A DNA stretch of 64,000 bases from Actinokineospora globicatena (GTDB taxonomy: Bacteria; Actinomycetota; Actinomycetes; Mycobacteriales; Pseudonocardiaceae). A model generated the notes under the pieces. That model was not told the origin of the DNA. It ran no database searches and saw only the letters and a program-made list of their open reading frames with translations. A program made the translations under genes and the position numbers. Location of the stretch: the NCBI RefSeq assembly GCF_024171945.1, contig NZ_JAMTCR010000003.1:186001-250000 (forward strand), in the 5' to 3' direction. Shown in pieces: positions 62,015 through 64,000 of this stretch. How positions within the stretch are numbered: the first letter of the stretch is position 1; every line of letters starts with the position of its first letter.

Positions 62015-64000
62015 ATGCCACCGGAAGCCGACGTCGAGCTGGTCAACCGGTGGAACGCCACCGCCGCGCCCTTCCCGGACGGCTGCCTGCACGAGTGGTT
62101 CGAGCGCACCGCCGCGACCACCCCGGACGCGGTCGCGGTGATCGCCGGGGACACCCAGCTCTCCTACCGGTGCCTCGACGAGCGGGCCAACCAGGTGGCC
62201 CACCACCTGCGGCGGCTCGGGGTCGGTGTGGACGCGGCGGTGGGCGTCGGCGTGCCCAGGTCGGTGGACCTGCTGGTCTGCCTGCTCGGGGTGCTCAAGG
62301 CCGGTGCCGCGTACCTGCCGCTGGACCTGGACCTGCCCGACGCCCGGCTGCGCCAGGTCGTGGCGCTGGCCGACCCGCCGGTCTGCCTGCTGACCGCGGA
62401 CTCGGCCGCCCGGCTCGACGGCGTGTGCCCCGTGGTGGCCGTGGACCGGGACCGGACCGCGATCGCCGCCGAGGCCACCGACCGCCCGGAGACCGGGGTG
62501 GGCCCGGCGAACCTGGTGTCGGTCTACTTCACCTCCGGGTCGACCGGCGTCCCCAAGGGGGTGTGCAACACCCACGGCGGCTGGGTGAACCGGATGTCCT
62601 GGATGCGGCGGCAGTTCCGGCTCGCGCCGGGGGAATCGGTCCTGCACAAGACGATCCTCACCTTCGGTGACGCCGGGCTCGAGCTGTTCTGGCCGCTGAC
62701 CGCCGGTGGCCGGGTCGTGATGCTCGCCCCCGGTCAGCACCGCGACCCGGCCGCGGTCGTCGACGACGTCGCCCGGTACCGCTCGGTGTACCTGCAGGTC
62801 GTGCCCAGCATGCTGACGATGGTCCTGGACGTGGCGCGGCGGCGCGGCCCGTGGTGGCTCTCGTCGCTGCGCGACACCACCTCGACCGGTGAGGCGCTCT
62901 CGCCCGAACTGGTCCACCGGTACCGCGAGCTCGTCCCCGGCAACCTCAACAACACCTGGGGCGCCACCGAGGTCTCCATCGACTCGACCCACCACCTGTG
63001 CACCGAGCAGGACGCGCGGGGCGGCACCGCCGTGTGCGTGGGCACGCCGTTCGACAACAACCAGGTCTACGTGCTCGACCACGACCTCGAGCCCGTCGCG
63101 ATCGGCGAGGAGGGCGACCTCTACATCGGCGGCACCGGCCTGGCTCGGGGGTACCTGGCCGACCCCGTCCGCACGGCGGCCGCGTTCCTGCCGAACCCGT
63201 TCCTGCCCGGCCAGCGGATGTACGCCACCGGCGACCGCGGGTCCTTCCGCCAGGACGGTGGTATCCGCTACGCGGGCCGCCGGGACGACCAGGTCAAGAT
63301 CCGCGGGATGCGGGTCGAGCTGGGCGAGGTGGAAACCGCGCTGCGGCGCCACCCGGCGGTCACCGCGGCCGCCGCGCTGATCCGCGAGGACGTGCCCGGT
63401 CGCCCCGACCTGGTCGCCTACGTGGTGCTCGACGCGCGGGCCCCGGTGGCCGAGCTGCGCGCTCACGTGGCCAACGACCTGCCGGAGCACATGGTCCCGC
63501 GGTTCGTCGTGGTGCTCACCGCGCTCCCGCTCAACGCCAACCTCAAGGTCGACCGCAACGCCCTGCCTGCCCCCGAGTACGCCTCCGACGCGGTGCGCGC
63601 CGGGTACGCCGAGCCCGCCACCGAGGCCGAGCGGCTGGTCGTCGAGGTGTTCCGCGACGTGCTGGGCATCGCCGAGCTCGGCGTCGAGGACGACTTCTTC
63701 GCTGTCGGCTACTCGTTGCTCGCCGTGCGGGTGATCTCCCGGTTGCGGGAGGTGGCCGGTGACCTGCCGCTGGCGCTGCTGTACGAGAACCGCACCGCTC
63801 GGGCCCTGGCCGCCGCGATCGAGGGACGAGCGAGCACCGGCGCGGCACCCGCGGCGCTGTCGGTACCGGGTCGTGGGTCCACCGGTCCCGCGCCGCTGAC
63901 GGTCGGCCAGGAGCAGCTGTGGTTCTTGCACGAACTCGCCCCTGACCAACCGCTCTACAACGAGCCCGCCGCCCACGTGCTGACCGGCCCACTCGACGTG
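62015..64000 (+). CDS. NRPS A-T-C..., 3' end outside window
   Basis: 662 residues visible from ATG at 62015, open to the right edge. The adenylation domain has VYFTSGSTGVPKG, ILTFGDAGLELFWPL, TTSTGEAL and WGATEVSID. The position that normally holds the substrate-binding Asp is Gly, and the next residue is Asp; the extracted code reads GDLQTTTIDK. A one-residue shift of this Asp is known for A domains that activate beta-alanine, so a beta-amino acid is a good guess. The carrier is unusual, with VGYSLLA instead of GGHSLLA, Ser567 kept. A condensation domain starts with LTVGQEQLWFLHEL. It lacks an N-terminal C domain, so it is probably the loading module. Confidence 0.9.
   Translation, partial: MPPEADVELVNRWNATAAPFPDGCLHEWFERTAATTPDAVAVIAGDTQLSYRCLDERANQVAHHLRRLGVGVDAAVGVGVPRSVDLLVCLLGVLKAGAAYLPLDLDLPDARLRQVVALADPPVCLLTADSAARLDGVCPVVAVDRDRTAIAAEATDRPETGVGPANLVSVYFTSGSTGVPKGVCNTHGGWVNRMSWMRRQFRLAPGESVLHKTILTFGDAGLELFWPLTAGGRVVMLAPGQHRDPAAVVDDVARYRSVYLQVVPSMLTMVLDVARRRGPWWLSSLRDTTSTGEALSPELVHRYRELVPGNLNNTWGATEVSIDSTHHLCTEQDARGGTAVCVGTPFDNNQVYVLDHDLEPVAIGEEGDLYIGGTGLARGYLADPVRTAAAFLPNPFLPGQRMYATGDRGSFRQDGGIRYAGRRDDQVKIRGMRVELGEVETALRRHPAVTAAAALIREDVPGRPDLVAYVVLDARAPVAELRAHVANDLPEHMVPRFVVVLTALPLNANLKVDRNALPAPEYASDAVRAGYAEPATEAERLVVEVFRDVLGIAELGVEDDFFAVGYSLLAVRVISRLREVAGDLPLALLYENRTARALAAAIEGRASTGAAPAALSVPGRGSTGPAPLTVGQEQLWFLHELAPDQPLYNEPAAHVLTGPLDV

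Noticed and set aside
1..64000. CRISPR arrays, tRNA or rRNA genes, transposases, integrases
   Set aside because: I looked for regularly spaced repeats, cloverleaf arms with CCA-like ends and DDE or recombinase motifs and saw none I could support.
1..64000. The two biosynthetic stretches as one cluster
   Set aside because: About 39 kb of unrelated metabolic, regulatory and surface genes on both strands separates them, and no shared gene or repeat links them.

Overview
The window is very GC-rich bacterial DNA with dense, often overlapping genes and many GTG starts. It carries type VII secretion-like proteins, an LppX/LprG-type lipoprotein, a large ATPase-LuxR regulator, a PucR regulator and two stretches of specialised-metabolite genes. 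This points to a filamentous actinomycete, probably of the Pseudonocardiaceae type (Actinokineospora, Saccharothrix or Lentzea-like). That placement is inference from gene content only. No rRNA, tRNA, CRISPR array, transposase or integrase gene was seen.

Region 1 (1-6928) is the right-hand end of a biosynthetic cluster on the + strand. It has a free-standing malonyl transferase with the GHSLGEYNAL signature, a KS-KR-ACP polyketide synthase lacking its own AT, a MATE exporter and a stand-alone condensation protein. All are tightly packed or overlapping. The layout is that of a trans-AT polyketide system, which continues to the left of the window.

Region 2 (about 6986-46132) is mostly chromosomal and accessory genes. 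It holds a small type VII secretion set with a candidate HExxH effector (9935-12142), secreted hydrolases (a Tat-type lipase and an M9 collagenase with PKD and PPC domains), a LysR regulator, a giant LuxR-type regulator, a lipoprotein gene with two apparent frameshifts (24005-24796), a DEAD-box helicase, a cupin and a CHAT-domain protein. A divergent locus (32156-37399, with PucR at 30650-32155) encodes a permease, a hydantoinase-like HyuA and two DUF917 proteins, consistent with uptake and breakdown of a cyclic nitrogen compound. Then come a sortase-anchored surface protein, a NosD-like lipoprotein divergent from a Tat-exported Dyp-type peroxidase, a GNAT acetyltransferase and an overlapping pair that includes a SUKH-like protein.

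Region 3 (46674-64000, running off the right edge) is a second biosynthetic cluster, all on the + strand. In order it has: an NRPS with C-T-C-A-T-TE layout whose only A domain has the serine code and whose first module has no A domain; a GHMP-family kinase; a hotdog-like CxxCG protein; an A-T didomain; a P450; an alpha/beta hydrolase with a GHCGG (cysteine) nucleophile elbow; a NodU/CmcH-type carbamoyltransferase; an MFS exporter; a formyltransferase; and a second NRPS (A-T-C...) whose A domain has its conserved Asp shifted by one position. The A-T + oxygenase + Cys-hydrolase + A-less module set resembles the SyrB1/SyrB2/SyrC/SyrE logic of syringomycin. The inference is that one residue is loaded on the didomain, hydroxylated there, then moved in trans to the A-less module, next to serine. 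Kinase, carbamoyl and formyl tailoring would make an unusual small peptide. This is the most interesting system in the window.
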